From NCBI GenBank assembly GCA_963556255.1, contig OY744605.1, positions 7,249,114-7,313,113 of the forward strand: DNA of 64,000 bases. The letters are read 5' to 3'. The notes under the pieces are model-generated. The model did not search any database and was not told the DNA's origin. It worked only from the letters and a program-made list of their open reading frames with translations. This document shows positions 33,801-45,422 of the stretch, piece after piece. Every line of letters starts with the position of its first letter. Positions within the stretch are counted from its first letter, which is position 1. The position numbers and the translations under genes were made by a program. This stretch comes from Allolobophora icterica (lineage: Eukaryota; Annelida; Clitellata; Crassiclitellata; Lumbricidae).

Positions 33801-34230
33801 GTAGAATGGTACGTCGAAGTTAAGATCAGGTGGAGAGTTGGAGGAAGCCCGTAGCTAAGAAGGCACACAAAAGAGGAAGACTCCTGCTGGTAAGAGAACG
33901 AACCCTGTTCTGAAGGACGGCCATCCTGCAGGACGTTGCCCATCCGGCGACCGCGGAAAAGAGCAGAGTCAGACCTAGAGACAGAACTGTATAGTGTTGC
34001 CTTTCTTAAGCGGCCAATCCTGAATCTCCTCTGATAGGAACGTTCACTATGGGCAGAGATAGAGAACAGCCATTTTACGGTGAAAGTAGACAAGGCAGAG
34101 TGACTCTGGTGGGGCTCCAGACGGGCAGTGGGCTGGAGTCGCCACCACCACGTTCGCCCGCCCGGCGCGACGAGAGTGCAGGGGTCCGGGCGCGGGCGCA
34201 GAACGCCACAGTTCTCTCCTAGTTGCTCAT
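30890..34230 (+). mobile_element. Unidentified large element, plus-strand copy
   Basis: This copy is homologous to 6930-9900 in reverse orientation. Shared landmarks are TTTTTGCCATTTT, GACACCTGTATTT, a TATA-like CTAGTATATAAGG near 31197, TTTAGTGTCGTTGGTTA near 31318, hairpin-rich repeats (31500-32500), and the segment with AACCCTGTTCTGAAGGACGG near 33901. The basic frame is broken early (a stop follows ATGGTACGTCGAAGT). No polymerase, integrase or transposase domain is seen in either copy, so the class remains open. Confidence 0.5.
31500..32500. repeat. Hairpin-rich tandem repeats in the plus-strand element
   Basis: Motifs of the type ACGGGGCAAGACCCCGG and ACGGGGAAGCAGACCCCG alternate with TTCCGTTCGATA. 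An 86-bp unit is directly duplicated at about 32257-32410. This is related to, but less regular than, the array at 8640-9115. Confidence 0.75.
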
Positions 34231-34580
34231 GAGTATGACACAATTACTTTTCTATATAGTTAGGCTGTTTCCTTCGGTATATTAAATATTGACTGAAATT
34301 CTTCGTCACTATGTGTATGCTTATAACAGGCAGCACCAATTAAACGGGATTAAAGTCTCCTCTTGATTTGTCTCGTGTACTCAAACATTTCATGTGAAGC
34401 TTTTCTTATCAATTTTTCTATCAATACGAAGCTAAATCTTTTCCGACCTTGATTTTCTGTCCTGGTCGTAGACCAAAGTAATCATGGAACTTGTAGGTGG
34501 CAGAATCCTTTCCATCAATGTTGCGAGTCAGACTCCAGTTGCCCAACCATTCATCCTGTTTTTTCGACACGCAACAACAA

Positions 34581-35795
34581 TCTATATAAATAAAGCGAGA
34601 TTTCTGTGTGTCTGTCTGTCTGTCTGTTTGACCGGGATTAACTTCTACAATTTTGCACCTTTTCACTCGAAACCTTCACTACTGTGTCGGCCTCGGTTTC
34701 GGACACCCAGTGGAGGGGTCGCGTCCCCCGTTTTCACCGCTACCATGGTGAAAATGCCCAAAAACTCTACCCAACCGACCGTCCATCACGACCCAGCGAA
34801 GCGGTTCTATTTATGGCGCCGGTATTTCCCAACGTCATTAATAATGCGCAAAAAAGACAAGCGGTTCTATTTATGGCGCCGGTATTCCCCAACGTCATTA
34901 ATAATGCGCATAACGGTCGGTTGGGTTTACTTTCGCACCAAATTTAATGACGACCGATTCGAACTATATTCATCGTTTTACAGCAAAATTATAACACATG
35001 TATGTTCAAAGACAAAGATCTAAATTATCTCTCTTATGAAACAACCACGGCAGACGTCGCTAGACGCGAGAAGGCGTATACAAGACTGCGAAGCAGTCTC
35101 CGCTGTACGCAAGAAGGCGTCTACAAGACTGCGAAGCAGTCTCCCCCACAGCTCGCCAGACGCCACAAGGGCCTCCAAGACTGCGAAGCAGTCGCCGCCA
35201 GAGGGCGACTGCGAAGCAGTCACTCCACGGCAGAGGTTGCTACACGCGAGAAGGCGTATACAAGACTGCGAAGCAGTCTCCGCTGTACGCCAGAAGGCGT
35301 CTCCCCGCAGGTCGCCAGACGCCACAAGGGCCTCCAAGACTGCGAAGCAGTCGCCGCCAGAGGGCGACTGTGAAGCAGTCAGTCCACGGCAGAGGTCGCT
35401 AGACGCCAGAAGGCGTATTCGCAGTCTCCGCTGTACGTCAGAAGGCGTACACAAGACTGCGAAGCAGTCTCCCCCACAGGTCGCCTAAATTTCTTCCTTA
35501 TTCGCTACACGGATTGAAACTTATACGTAAATTTTTTCCTTATTCAGAGGGCGACTGCGAAGCAGTCAGTCCACGGCAGAGGTCGGTAGACGCCAGAAGG
35601 CGTATACAAGACTGCGAAGCAGTCTCCGCTGTACGCCAGAAGGCGTACACAAGACTGCGAAGCAGTCTCCCACACAGGTCGCCTAAATTTATTCCTTATT
35701 AGCTACACGGATTTAAACTTATACCTAAATTTGTTGCTTATTCGCTACAGGGATTGAAACTTATAACCCCGGGCAACGCCGGGTAAACCAGCTAG
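34581..35795 (+). mobile_element. Non-autonomous Helitron
   Basis: The element starts TCTATATAAATAAAGCGAGA and ends CCCGGGCAACGCCGGG, 8 bp, CTAG, inserted between A (34580) and T (35796). A terminal hairpin next to CTRR, 5' TC and A/T flanks are the hallmarks of Helitrons. A TCTG run follows the 5' end. No Rep/helicase frame is present. Inverted 14-bp copies of ACCCAACCGACCGT lie at 34769 and 34913, around a directly repeated 60-bp block. Confidence 0.85.
35050..35690. repeat. Minisatellite of hairpin units inside the Helitron
   Basis: The self-complementary motif GACTGCGAAGCAGTC occurs about eleven times, alternating with CGCCAGAAGGCG-type hairpins and CCGCTGTACG. Open frames across it in all phases are compositional. 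Confidence 0.85.
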
Positions 35796-35796
35796 T

Positions 35797-36239
35797 GTAA
35801 TATAATGCAAGAGTAAACATCCTAGATTTCTCTGCGCCATGCAAACGCTGCGTGTCGTAATGTATTGCACAATGCAACAAAGTTGAAATTAATATTAATT
35901 GGAAATAAACTCAGGAACTGGTTTTTTCACGAACCTTTAATTCAGTACTAAAGAACACAAACTATAGCGAACATTCCCCGTCAACTTTCTCCGTTCGTTA
36001 GCGAAGGCTAACACTTGAAAACTATTCTGTTATGTGTACTCAGAGACGCTCAGAGGTCGAGCGTCTCTGAGAATACAATGTCATCTAACAGAGACGCTAC
36101 ATAGATCTTTGAATGACTGAAAGAATGAAAGAAAACCATATGAAAGGGTATCGAATGAATTATTGGATTGATTGATTTATTTATTTATTAATGGATGGAT
36201 GGAAGGATGGACGGATGGGTGGATGGATTGATATTGTTT
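35797..36239. other. Spacer with a 13-bp-arm hairpin at 36038-36072
   Basis: The hairpin CTCAGAGACGCTC / GAGCGTCTCTGAG is separated by seven bases. ATGGATGG repeats lie at 36190-36225. No gene is seen. Confidence 0.6.
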
Positions 36240-36965
36240 TTGTATTGTATTGTATATGGGCATTTATAAAGCGCCCCTTCGCCGTATAGACCATTCATAG
36301 GCGCTCCCAGTGCGCGAGACCCCGAGAGAAGAAGCAGGATTCAAGGTGAGAAAAGGAAGAGGCAACGCTACCAGAGAGAATGGTGGTGCGAACAGAAGGA
36401 GGAAGTCGGTAGCAAAGTGAGGGACCTATGCAGGAAAAGGATCTGGATTGAGCCATAGTAGTTCTGACACGAGGAACTAAGAGGTCAAGACGGACAGAAG
36501 ATCGGAGAGGACGCAGCGAAGCAGCAGAATGAGGCCGTTGAATTAGATCACGCAAGTACTGTGGAGCAAGAACAGTTGAGATTTTAGCACAAGAATAAGC
36601 AATTTGAATTGTATACGGGCAGAGAGAGGAAGCCAATGGAGTTGTTCAACCATGAAGTTGGAGATATGAGAGAACCGAGGGAGGCGGGCAATGAGTCTTG
36701 CAGCAGCATTGAGTACGGACTGGAGAGGAGAAAGACTGATCTTGGGAAGGCCAATAAGGAGAGAATTACAGTAGTCACTTCGAGAGCACACGAATGCATG
36801 AACAATTGAGGTGAAGGTCGAGGATGAGACAGACCGCGGAATAGCCCGGAGACGCCTTATGTGGAAGTAAGAGGAGCGGGTGAGGTTGGAAATGTGCTCA
36901 GAAAAAGTAAGCGAGCTATCCAGAGTGACACGAAGTCACGAACACTGGATGAGAAAGTGAAGTGA
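36240..36965 (-). mobile_element. CR1/L2-like LINE 3' fragment, minus strand
   Basis: The minus strand encodes DYCNSLLIGLPKISLSPLQS, NAAARLIARLPRFSHISNFM and LHWLPLSARIQFKLLILV, with the 3' end GGCGCTTTATAAATGCCC-like and an ATACAA tail. It is 5' truncated and carries stops. Confidence 0.8.
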
Positions 36966-37062
36966 GGATTGATAGGTGGGAGGTGGACGCATGGATGTAT
37001 GCATGCATGCGTGAATAAATGGATGGATGAAGACGGTTTTAGATAATGAAATATGGAAAAAT

Positions 37063-37226
37063 TTAAAATGTTTGGAGGTCGACCTTCCTTCCGGTGTTTT
37101 CTATAGCAACGTATTTTCCGTCTTGAGAACACTCGAAAATAGCAATCGGACCCTTAGCGCTTTTCAGATAGGTCGTCTTCGCTGAGATTTCACCCTTCTT
37201 TATCTGACTCACCTTCACCGAAATGT
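37063..37226 (-). pseudogene. Orphan exon for an intermediate-filament/lamin tail domain
   Basis: Behind an acceptor (AATATTGTAG) the minus strand reads SVKVSQIKKGEISAKTTYLK then SAKGPIAIFECSQDGKYVAI and ENTGRK. The G-P-I-A-I-x-E-C-S-x-D-G-K-Y-V-x-I-E-N-T-G pattern is that of the immunoglobulin-fold tail of lamins and of invertebrate cytoplasmic intermediate filaments. After G-R-K the match fails and a stop follows within six codons, so the domain is cut at roughly half. No rod-domain exon is visible nearby. It may be a stray duplicated exon, or an exon of a gene with very large introns. Confidence 0.65.
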
Positions 37227-37229
37227 CTA

Positions 37230-37819
37230 CAATATTCGACAATCAACCATTAGTAAAATAGCCAAAATTTTCGACAATCACCCATTCCAAACAGCCCCTC
37301 ACATAAATTGTGACGTTAACCTAGAAAATGGACAACATTTCTCGATGAACTTGACTTTAGCAAAGCATTTTCCACAAGCTTCAGGAAGTCAAACTAAACT
37401 GCCCGCACTTTTCTCTAGCATTATGCACTTCTTGCCGTCTTCTATAAAATATCAATGACATTAATGTCTGTAATAGAAGATTTTGGTTTTGATATTGGAT
37501 GTGAACGATACAAAATCCAAAATCGACATCTTATTGATTTTAAAGTAAATGCCTTTTCCGATCTTACCAAATCATTGATCCTGCCTCGATCAAATCAATA
37601 TTCAACTTGCAAATTGGTTAAAAAATTTGATGTCTCCTTTTCACCAATTGAAGAATATATAATTATTTATGTTTCAACAGTGTTTGACAGTGTTTGAAAC
37701 TGTTGCCTAATCTAGACCTCATGCCAATCTTAAAAATAGAATTTCCTCAATTTGTCAGCGACCTACGAAACTGAACTCAGACAATTGAACTGATTCAAAT
37801 TCAATAATTACATGCTTAC
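37230..37819. other. Sequence below the unit C donor, no macro exon seen
   Basis: From about 37685 to 37819 the DNA matches the start of intron 1 in units A and D. Left of 37680 the match ends and the sequence is unique. I found no KH-like or macro coding between here and 23 kb. Confidence 0.5.
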
Positions 37820-38966
37820 CCGAAATATCTTGTTGAAATCTTACACTCCGATCGGTGGACTTTGTGACTTTTAATTCACCAACGACATTGTCAGTTCCGT
37901 GCTGCTGCATAACAATTTCAGGGTTTGCGCGATGGAAAGAAATTTGATCACAGTAAAAGTCATCCACGCTACAATTTACGGGCTGTTTTTTCAGATCACT
38001 TGCCCTCGTGTGCATTTGACTGGCAGCTCGACAGATGTCAACAGGTGATCCTCTAGCCAGAAGTTCATTGCAATATCTTTGATAACTGTCGATCATTACT
38101 CTGAATCTGTCAATATCCTGTTTTGTAAATTCAAAGCACTTGAGATTTCGATTTCTGACTACTCTCAAATTCTGAACCAACATTTCTGTATGTTGATCAA
38201 TTAATTCCTTCAGTTTAGCTCCTGAGTTGCGAATACTTTCTTCTGTTTTTAAGACCTCTTCCTCAAATTCTGTCTTAAATGTCTCCAATTTCTGAAGGGC
38301 TTCTTCACACTCTGGACTCCTGTTGACCACCTTTCTCGTGTCATCTTTCAGTTCCTCTGTAAATTGTCCAGCGGCTTTATCAACATTCGAGCATCTGTGA
38401 GACTGGTGACTCTCAACGCAGCAAATTAAACAGATGGCGACGTTATCTTCATAGCAGTATATCTTAATAACCTCATCAGGATGCTGTTCACAGTAACTCT
38501 TGCGTAAGTTCAATTCTTGGAGGTTTAATTGACTTCCAAGCTCAACAACTTGATGATTTTGAAAGTGCTTGATTTTCTTATGCGACTTACTGCAGCGATC
38601 ACAAATCTTCTGCTCACAGTCGATGCAAAAACTCTTAGCAACCGTTGTTTCTTCGGAACAGATCTCACAAACTTCTTCTTTTATTAGGACCGAAGCTAAT
38701 TTCCCAATCTCCACTATCTTACCAATGAAGAAATTGTTCGGTAAGTTAGAGAAACCTTTATGTGGAACAACAAATTCATTCCTGCATATTGGACAAGCCA
38801 TCTGGTCTCCAGGTTTTTTATCCTTTCCATATTTATCCAGACATTCCAGGCAGAAAGTGTGAACGCAAGGTAGAAGTTTAGGATTTGTGAAGATCTCGGA
38901 ACAAATAGAACATTCTGTCACATCAGATAACTTTTCGTTAAACTCGTTTCCAGGAGTCCTAGCCAT
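37820..38966 (-). CDS. TRIM-type RING/B-box/coiled-coil exon 1, unit C
   Basis: The intact exon is 1147 nt, as in A and B, from ATG 38966 to a GTAAGC donor in phase 1. It encodes the same C3HC4 RING, B-box 1 with all Cys/His ligands, B-box 2 and coiled coil, but is more diverged (for example EVCEICSEETTVAKSF). No macro exons follow in the next 14 kb. If it is not spliced, the frame would run on for 20 codons to a stop at 37755, giving a plain RING/B-box/coiled-coil protein of about 403 residues. A hAT transposon begins 54 bp upstream of the ATG and separates it from the flank that the other units use as promoter region. Its frame is nevertheless intact. It may be expressed from new sequences, may act as an alternative first exon for unit B, or may be silent. 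Confidence 0.8.
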
Positions 38967-39019
38967 GTTTCTCTGAACATAGAACAGTAATAAATACTTA
39001 CAGAATCGTGACAACTCCT

Positions 39020-40696
39020 CAGTGTTCGGTACTATTTAAATAATAAATACTATTTAAATAGTATTTCAATAGTTTATGACTATTGCTGCCACTATTTAAA
39101 AGAGTCATGTAAAAGGTCCTATTGAAATAGTATTTAAATAGTATGCGCCTATTTACTATTTATTAAAAAGTAAATAGTCAACCACCTGCTAGCATCAAGA
39201 GACGGTGATATGGCATTGAATGATGCATCATGCTAGAAGATATATCGAAGTTTAATGGCTAAAGCTTCGGCTATATGGGATACAACTAGTCGCAGCGTCA
39301 AAGCAGCTGATCCTGCATTTGATATTGTTGGACACAGATTTAGCGTGCCTTGTGCAACCCGTTGGAATTCGTGTTGTGACCTGTGAGAAATTTACTCAGT
39401 GCTAAATCTAATCTTAATTTAGTGTGCAATGCACTATCACTGCCTGCTTTTCTACAGCATGAAGTAGCATTTCTGCAAGAATATTTGGCACTTATGACAC
39501 CAGTTGCAGATGCATTAGATGTCCTTCTACGTTACTAGGTGACAAGAAGTCGTGTCTTCGGTTTGTGCTGCCAGCAAGCCCAAAAGCAAGTTAAATGCAA
39601 TGCCATTTACACTAACTTAAGCTCTTCATTGTGTACTTTTGACGGGAATCAATCAAGGATTTGGATGCCTTTTTGATGACAGTGAATTCCTCATAGCAGC
39701 AGTTTGTCATCCAAAGTTCAAACTCGGTTGGATTGAAAACCCGGATTTGAAAGTCAGATACCCCATACTTCTGCATAAAAGCAATAGAGAACGTGCACGA
39801 TGAAAGCGACACTACGGAAAGTACTTCTGCTCACAGTGACAAAGCTGTGACATCCAATTCGGTTTGTTGCAGTGATAACTTTTTCGATGATTTATCAACT
39901 ATGCAGGAAGAGGATCCTCATTTGAAGTATCTGAATGATACAGCACGTGAACTAGAACAGCGGTTCCCAAACTTCTCTGGGTCGCGACCCACTTGTCAAT
40001 ATCTTGGCATTCTCGGTCCAACTGTGTAAAATTAAGCATTGTGCACTCAAATCTGCTTTGTAAATTCGTATCGAAATATGCGGATTTTCGTACAGCACTT
40101 ATAAATTTAAAGCATTAAAAGGAAACCTAGGTAAAACAATTCACAATTTATTGCAATCCAGCTAGTTATAGCCCAATCATAGCCATATGTTGTTGCTGCA
40201 AAAAATAAATGTTTCTCAAAACAATTTGTCGACCCACTTGCCAGAGCTTTGCGACCCACTTTTGGGTCGCGACCCACAGTTTGGGAAACTCTGAACTAGA
40301 AAGCTGGACAAACATCCACGAAACAAGTCACTGTTTCTGTGCTTCAACACAACCATTCCATCCAGTATTCTACTACAGAGACTATTTAGTAATGCAGCAC
40401 TAATTCTCACCAAGAAAAGGAATCGCTTGTCCGATGAAACCTTTAAACAGTTACCGGTACTCTCGCTCATAGTTAACAAGAACTACTAACGGAACGTTAC
40501 TACATTAGAAAATTTCACGCTCTCAATTATTACATGTAATTGACACTGAAAATAGCTAAATAGTTTTCAAATAGTCATGTGGTATTTGCAGTAGTCTACA
40601 GCCATTGACTATTTTAAATACTATTTCAATAGTTTTCTGCAGGTACTATTTACCATTCTATTTAAATAGTCAACCTGACTATTTACTCCAAGACTG
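39020..40696 (+). mobile_element. hAT transposon with decayed transposase
   Basis: Perfect 8-bp duplications CAACTCCT flank the element (39012-39019, 40697-40704). Ends are CAGTGTTCGG and, inverted, CAGTCTTGG. Subterminal CTATTTAAATAG repeats occur at both sides. The plus strand has transposase remnants: SVKAADPAF, VPCATRWNS, then IAAVCHPKFKLGWIENP, and the C-terminal dimerisation motif IPSSILLQRLF with LTKKRNRLSDETF. Frameshifts, stops and a nested element show it is dead. Confidence 0.88.
39958..40293. mobile_element. Nested 336-bp hAT-type MITE
   Basis: Ends are CAGCGGTTCCCAAACTT and, inverted, CAGAGTTTCCCAAACTG, with GGGTCGCGACCC inside each end. Perfect 8-bp duplications AACTAGAA flank it (39950-39957, 40294-40301). 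It lies within the transposase remnant, whose frame continues across the excised site. Confidence 0.88.
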
Positions 40697-40724
40697 CAAC
40701 TCCTCTGTCACTGAGTAATAAGGA

Positions 40725-42130
40725 TCGTGAATAAGCTGGTGCCCTGTGCTAGCCATTAGGTTCGCGATTTAGATTGTCAATAATAGGATTGTGATTTTAC
40801 GAGTACGATTAATTCAAATGTAAACACAAGGAAAGATTATACAGTCTTCAGCAGCGTTGTTCGCCTTGTCACTAGAGTTGTATCGATTACCTGTGTTAAC
40901 CGCGACTCTAAGCTATACTAACACAACGGCTGTCCTAACCAGCAAAGACGTGAACGAAACTTTACGACCCTTGTACTGACAATGTGGCCTGCGATTAGTA
41001 GCCTATCGTACATTGCGTGGGGATCGACTTCACCTGAGCAGAGAACTTACTAAATCGTAATCGTAAGGCCCAAACTTTCTAAAACGTCACTTGAAAGCCA
41101 AGCTCAGGGCAAGAGCTTATTTACGAGCGCTGCGTCGAGTCACAGGGGTTGTACTTAGTTACTATCTTGTTACGAAAACAGAAAGTTACTGCGACATTCT
41201 ACTATCTACAGATTCATGCTACGTCTTTCGGGAGAATTTGAAGCGTGTGTTTGGAAAGCTAAAGGCTGAATAGGCCCTAAATGATGATTTTAATTCTTAC
41301 AAACTGAGGAATAGTTTATCGCGTAGTCAATTTTTCTTCTTTAGTCAATTTTTCTTCTTTCGCTTTTAGTTTTCACCTTCTCTAGCGTTTAAGCCTAGAA
41401 AACCAAAGGGAACCTAAACTTACTGGATAAAACATATCTTTCTCGTGTTATGCTATAGTCTAGTTGTCCCTACGTGATCCTATAAGACTACGTTAGCAAG
41501 TTTATAGAAGGAAACTTGCCTGTAAACTTTTGTTTCCGAATCTTCTCCTAAAATAGTTGCCTAGGAGTAGCCAATGTACATGAATATTACAAGCGAGGTC
41601 CCCTCTTGATCTTTGATAATACTTAGCATGATAATGAGTAACATCGACCTATAGACCTGTTCAGAATGTGTGCCATAAACCCAACAGTGTAAGTGACTAT
41701 TAATCGTAACTACATTTTATTGCTTAGATACAGGCATGTTTACTGAATGTGTATTGACCCTATATATCGTAATTTACATATCTATTTTAAACTAGTGACT
41801 TCTATAGCACCGTTATCTTAACGCCCAACGGCCCAAAAAAGTAATTGATGATCACTTCAAGAGAAATCGCGAACAAAAACATAATCCACTGGAAAAGAAA
41901 CCAGGTCGAAATCCAATTGATCAGAGAAATCAGAAACCAGGCTACGATTTGTAAGCAAGCAAGTTGAAAGTGATGAATCTTAAGTTTAGAACTGAATTAT
42001 ATTTAAAGGAATGAGCTTACTAGCACAGTCGTACGTTGTCCCATTATGAGGGCGACAATTGGACCACAAACAGATAGATGTCATTCATGGTACAGTGGTC
42101 CAGTCTTATTAATATTTTTTATTAGATCAG
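40725..42130. other. 5' flank of unit C (foldback at about 40733-41150), no gene seen
   Basis: The LINE-tail pair in opposite orientations (GTGAATAAGCTGGTGCCC at 40733; its inverted form near 41060-41150) matches that of units A and B. Positions 41190-42040 align with the flanks at 5200-6010, 20460-20940 and 59200-59910. No coding region is seen. Confidence 0.5.
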
Positions 42131-42231
42131 ATTGGATTCTAGTTGGATTTCACGAGACTAATTTTTTTTAAACAGACGGGATATTTTCTGCACAGGATAA
42201 CACAAAAAATCTGGACCAACACACATACATA

Positions 42232-42465
<234 letters not shown>

Positions 42466-42679
42466 GTCTGTTTGTATTTCGGTCTGCATGTCTGTCTATC
42501 TGTCTGTCTGTCTCTCTCTCTTTATGTGTCTGTCAGTCTGACTGAATGTCTCCAACTCTCCGTTCAAAAATTCCTACCATAATCCATCCACCTACAGGCC
42601 AGGAATAAGAACCCATTTGCCGAAAATAATCATTTCAGAAAATTTTCATTCTTAATCGCTGTTTAGCAGCACAAAACTG

Positions 42680-42836
42680 AGACGGTTGGATATTAGGAAT
42701 GGATTAGAATTGGTGATTTCCCTAGAAACTTTCAGACATGCCAACAACTGCACCTCTGTATGAAGGCGCTTTGTAGATCTTCTGAATGAATGAATGAATG
42801 AATGAATGAATGAATGAATGAATGAATGAATGAATA
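42680..42836 (+). mobile_element. LINE 3' tail with (GAAT)n
   Basis: GAAGGCGCTTTGTAGATCTT is followed by about thirteen GAAT repeats. This is the usual 3' terminus of the local LINE families; coding sequence upstream is hardly recognisable. Confidence 0.6.
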
Positions 42837-43289
42837 CAAAAGAGGTGCAGCAGTTACTGTTTTTGTTATAACAAAGCGTCGTTTAATAACACCATACCTA
42901 CCGACTACCTACACTAAATGATCAATCTTCAAAACAGAGCATAAGGACCTATGTTACAATGCCAAATGCAGTCTGATAGTGTTGTCAGCAGCAAAAGTGT
43001 TATCTTATAGTGTTGTCAGCGGCTGGTTCTCCGAACAGATGCAAACAATTCATCATCCATCTCTCCACACACGCCATTTCTCAACCTCTTTCGTGTCTAC
43101 CCTCTAGTAGCACCATCTAATTATAAGGGAACACAATAACCGGAGAACCAGATTGATTGACGTCAAATTATTGTTCTTGCAGCCACAAGATGTCGTTAAA
43201 CACTAAATCGTACTACAAGGTGTACGAAGCTGTGTTTGTACCGCTTCCAAACTCTGCATTTTAAATTATAGGGCCTGTAGTAAATTAAA

Positions 43290-43790
43290 TAAAACCATGT
43301 CTCCGTTAACTCAGTCATTGCTTTATAATCTAGTCGAAGTCTGTATAAAGAAGGATGGCGATGACAGAACCTCTTCCTTCCAGATGTCTCAGTTGTGGCA
43401 ACTTCCCTCTGAATTCAATTCATATTCTCAGTTCCTCCACCAATACCGCCACCCACCGACCGTCATCAGACTCCTCTACCCATTACCCCACAGGCTTTCT
43501 TCTCCAAATTGAAGTCTCGCCTCATCAAAAATTCCTACCCTAATCCATCCACCGCCTTCCAAACCTTTTCGTCCTCAACGATATATTATCCGCCGTAGCA
43601 GCTGCTCTGCCTCTCTCTGGTCTCACTGGCAACCGGACTCGGACCTACAATGAGCATCCATCTCTGGACAACAGCTCTAATACAACGCAGCGCTCGTGAA
43701 TAAGCTGTTGCTCTGCGCTTAGCTTTAGAGTATAGCTTTAAAAATAGTTTTCTATTACGATTAATTGTCTACAAAAACTCTGTCCTTTGC
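43290..43790 (+). mobile_element. LINE 3' fragment (57.8-kb family), duplicated at 61080-61570
   Basis: Plus-strand frames include NSYSQFLHQYRHPPTVI, like SVPLPIPPITHRHLSQAP at 61210, and the tail TAAGCTGTTGCTCTGCGCTT. The same fragment with the same neighbours occurs near 61 kb, so it was there before units C and D separated. Confidence 0.6.
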
Positions 43791-43859
43791 TATTGTTGAA
43801 GACTGCGCATTCGCTTGGGACGGTAGCTGGTCTAACTGCGTTCATTATATATGGGAGAA

Positions 43860-44065
43860 GGGATAGAATAATGGTAACACTCATGGCTAGGAGAGCAGCA
43901 GGAGAACAGCAGTACGCGGTTCGATTCCCGCTAACCCCTAGGGAGGGCGTCTTGCATGGCTGCCATAACGTGTGTTTAGTTAAGATATTGATAATAGTAC
44001 TATCATGTCTCAATGTAGGCCTAATCTTACTGCGTTTGTCGGTTTGAATTAGTAAAGAAAACGAT
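43860..44065 (+). mobile_element. tRNA-related SINE
   Basis: A polymerase III B-box-like GCGGTTCGATTCCCGC lies at 43916-43931, with an A-box-like TGGCTAGGAGAG upstream. A unique part with GCGTCTTGCATGGCTGCC and a TTATTATT tail follow. The same 3' part is at 4868-5052. Confidence 0.5.
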
Positions 44066-44069
44066 TATT

Positions 44070-44195
44070 ATTTTTTGCCCCGAGGTACACAGGATCCCTC
44101 AGGGACTTCAATATTAACTAATGTAAAAAAGGTGTCCGGAATGGCCCTATTCATCTGTTTATTATTATTATTATTGGAATGGCCCTATTCATCTG

Positions 44196-44281
<86 letters not shown>

Positions 44282-44300
44282 TATCATCATTATTATAATG
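44070..44300. repeat. (TTA)n microsatellite with short repeat tail
   Basis: Preceded by GCCCCGAGGTACACAGGATC, a block also found near 59985 and, inverted, near 48590. GGAATGGCCCTATTCATCTG is directly duplicated at 44139 and 44175. Confidence 0.85.
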
Positions 44301-44589
44301 TCTGGAAGTCGTTGACCTCGCATTCGCTAGGCTGCGTTGTGAATTATAACGCTGTTTCGTCGATGACCCAGAGTTCTGCCATCTGTCATACAGCCGCCAA
44401 GAACCCGATCAGAAAGCCACGGATAAACATTTAATGTAACCAATGTTGGTTCTGTCTGATCAAAAGCAGAAATGTTTTGAAGATTTACACTACATTACAT
44501 AATTCCTCCCTCATTCAATTTTTCTCGACCTAAATAAAACCCGCCTTTGCAGCTCCTCTGCCTCCTCTCTCCGATATCTATGGATAACC

Positions 44590-44865
44590 TCTCTGACGCG
44601 ACGCAGCGCTCGTGAACACGCTGTTTCCCTGCGCTTAGCTTTAAAGTGGAGCTTTTGAAATTTGGAAGAAACGATTACCACTAATTCCTACCAATGGCGT
44701 TCGTAATCGCCTCTGAGTAGGTCTCTTGTAGAGGAGCTATATAAATTTCCAGAATGAATCGTAAACTTCTAGCCTCTAAAGTGCCACTTGAAAGCCAACA
44801 GCATGACACCAGGTTTTCATGAGCGCTACGTCAAGTAGGAGGGATTTTCCAAAGGTTAGCCAAAA
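44590..44865. repeat. Foldback pair of LINE tails with a small nested LINE tail
   Basis: Left arm CGCAGCGCTCGTGAACACGC (44601 onward), right arm inverted (to about 44840). The loop contains GAGGAGCTATATAAATTTCC flanked by GTAATCG and AATCGTAA, a nested LINE 3' end. The plain form is at 62290-62510. Confidence 0.6.
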
Positions 44866-45422
44866 GAAGGTCCGGATCCAGTTTCAAGATGGTATTATTA
44901 TTCCAAAAGTTTAACATCTTGTGGCTATTATAAAAATTGACGTCATTAAAAAATTATTTGCCTATCAGTTTATTTTCTTGATTGCAGATCATTGAAACCA
45001 AAAGTTTAAGAAAAGGTATCTCGATGGGTTTCACCTCTTTGATACGTGTAGGCCTACATTACAGGAAAAAAGGTTACCAAAATATGAGATGGGGAACTAT
45101 TTGAAAATGGGTCAAATCCAAGATGGCCGTCGTCAAAATTAACAAAAGTGGAAAAAATTTCATATAGGCCCATGGAACCACTCAAGCCAAAAACATCTAT
45201 GATGAGTCTATTCATATCAGCATATACATATACATGTTATAGAATGTAATTTTCAAGTCAAATGTTAAAAAAACAAAATGGCCACCAAGGTTTGACGAAA
45301 AAAGCAAAATTATCACCCGAAAGGGTGCTGCAGGTAAGCATGCCAAAATTTAGGTTCGGCAACAGAAATAGTTCGTTCCCCAAGAAAAGCTAAGTATTAA
45401 ATTTGAACAAGAAAGTCTTAAG
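44866..45422. other. Spacer, no gene seen
   Basis: Contains repeated AAGATGG/CAAGATGGCC-type phrases but no coding region. Confidence 0.35.

Noticed and set aside
35002..35702. Overlapping frames on both strands in the Helitron minisatellite
   Set aside because: They follow from the hairpin repeats and have no conserved protein features.
41930..41960. GTAAGC after AGGCTACGATTT, resembling a donor of an upstream exon
   Set aside because: It lies on the plus strand, opposite to the genes, and is not preserved in the unit D flank.
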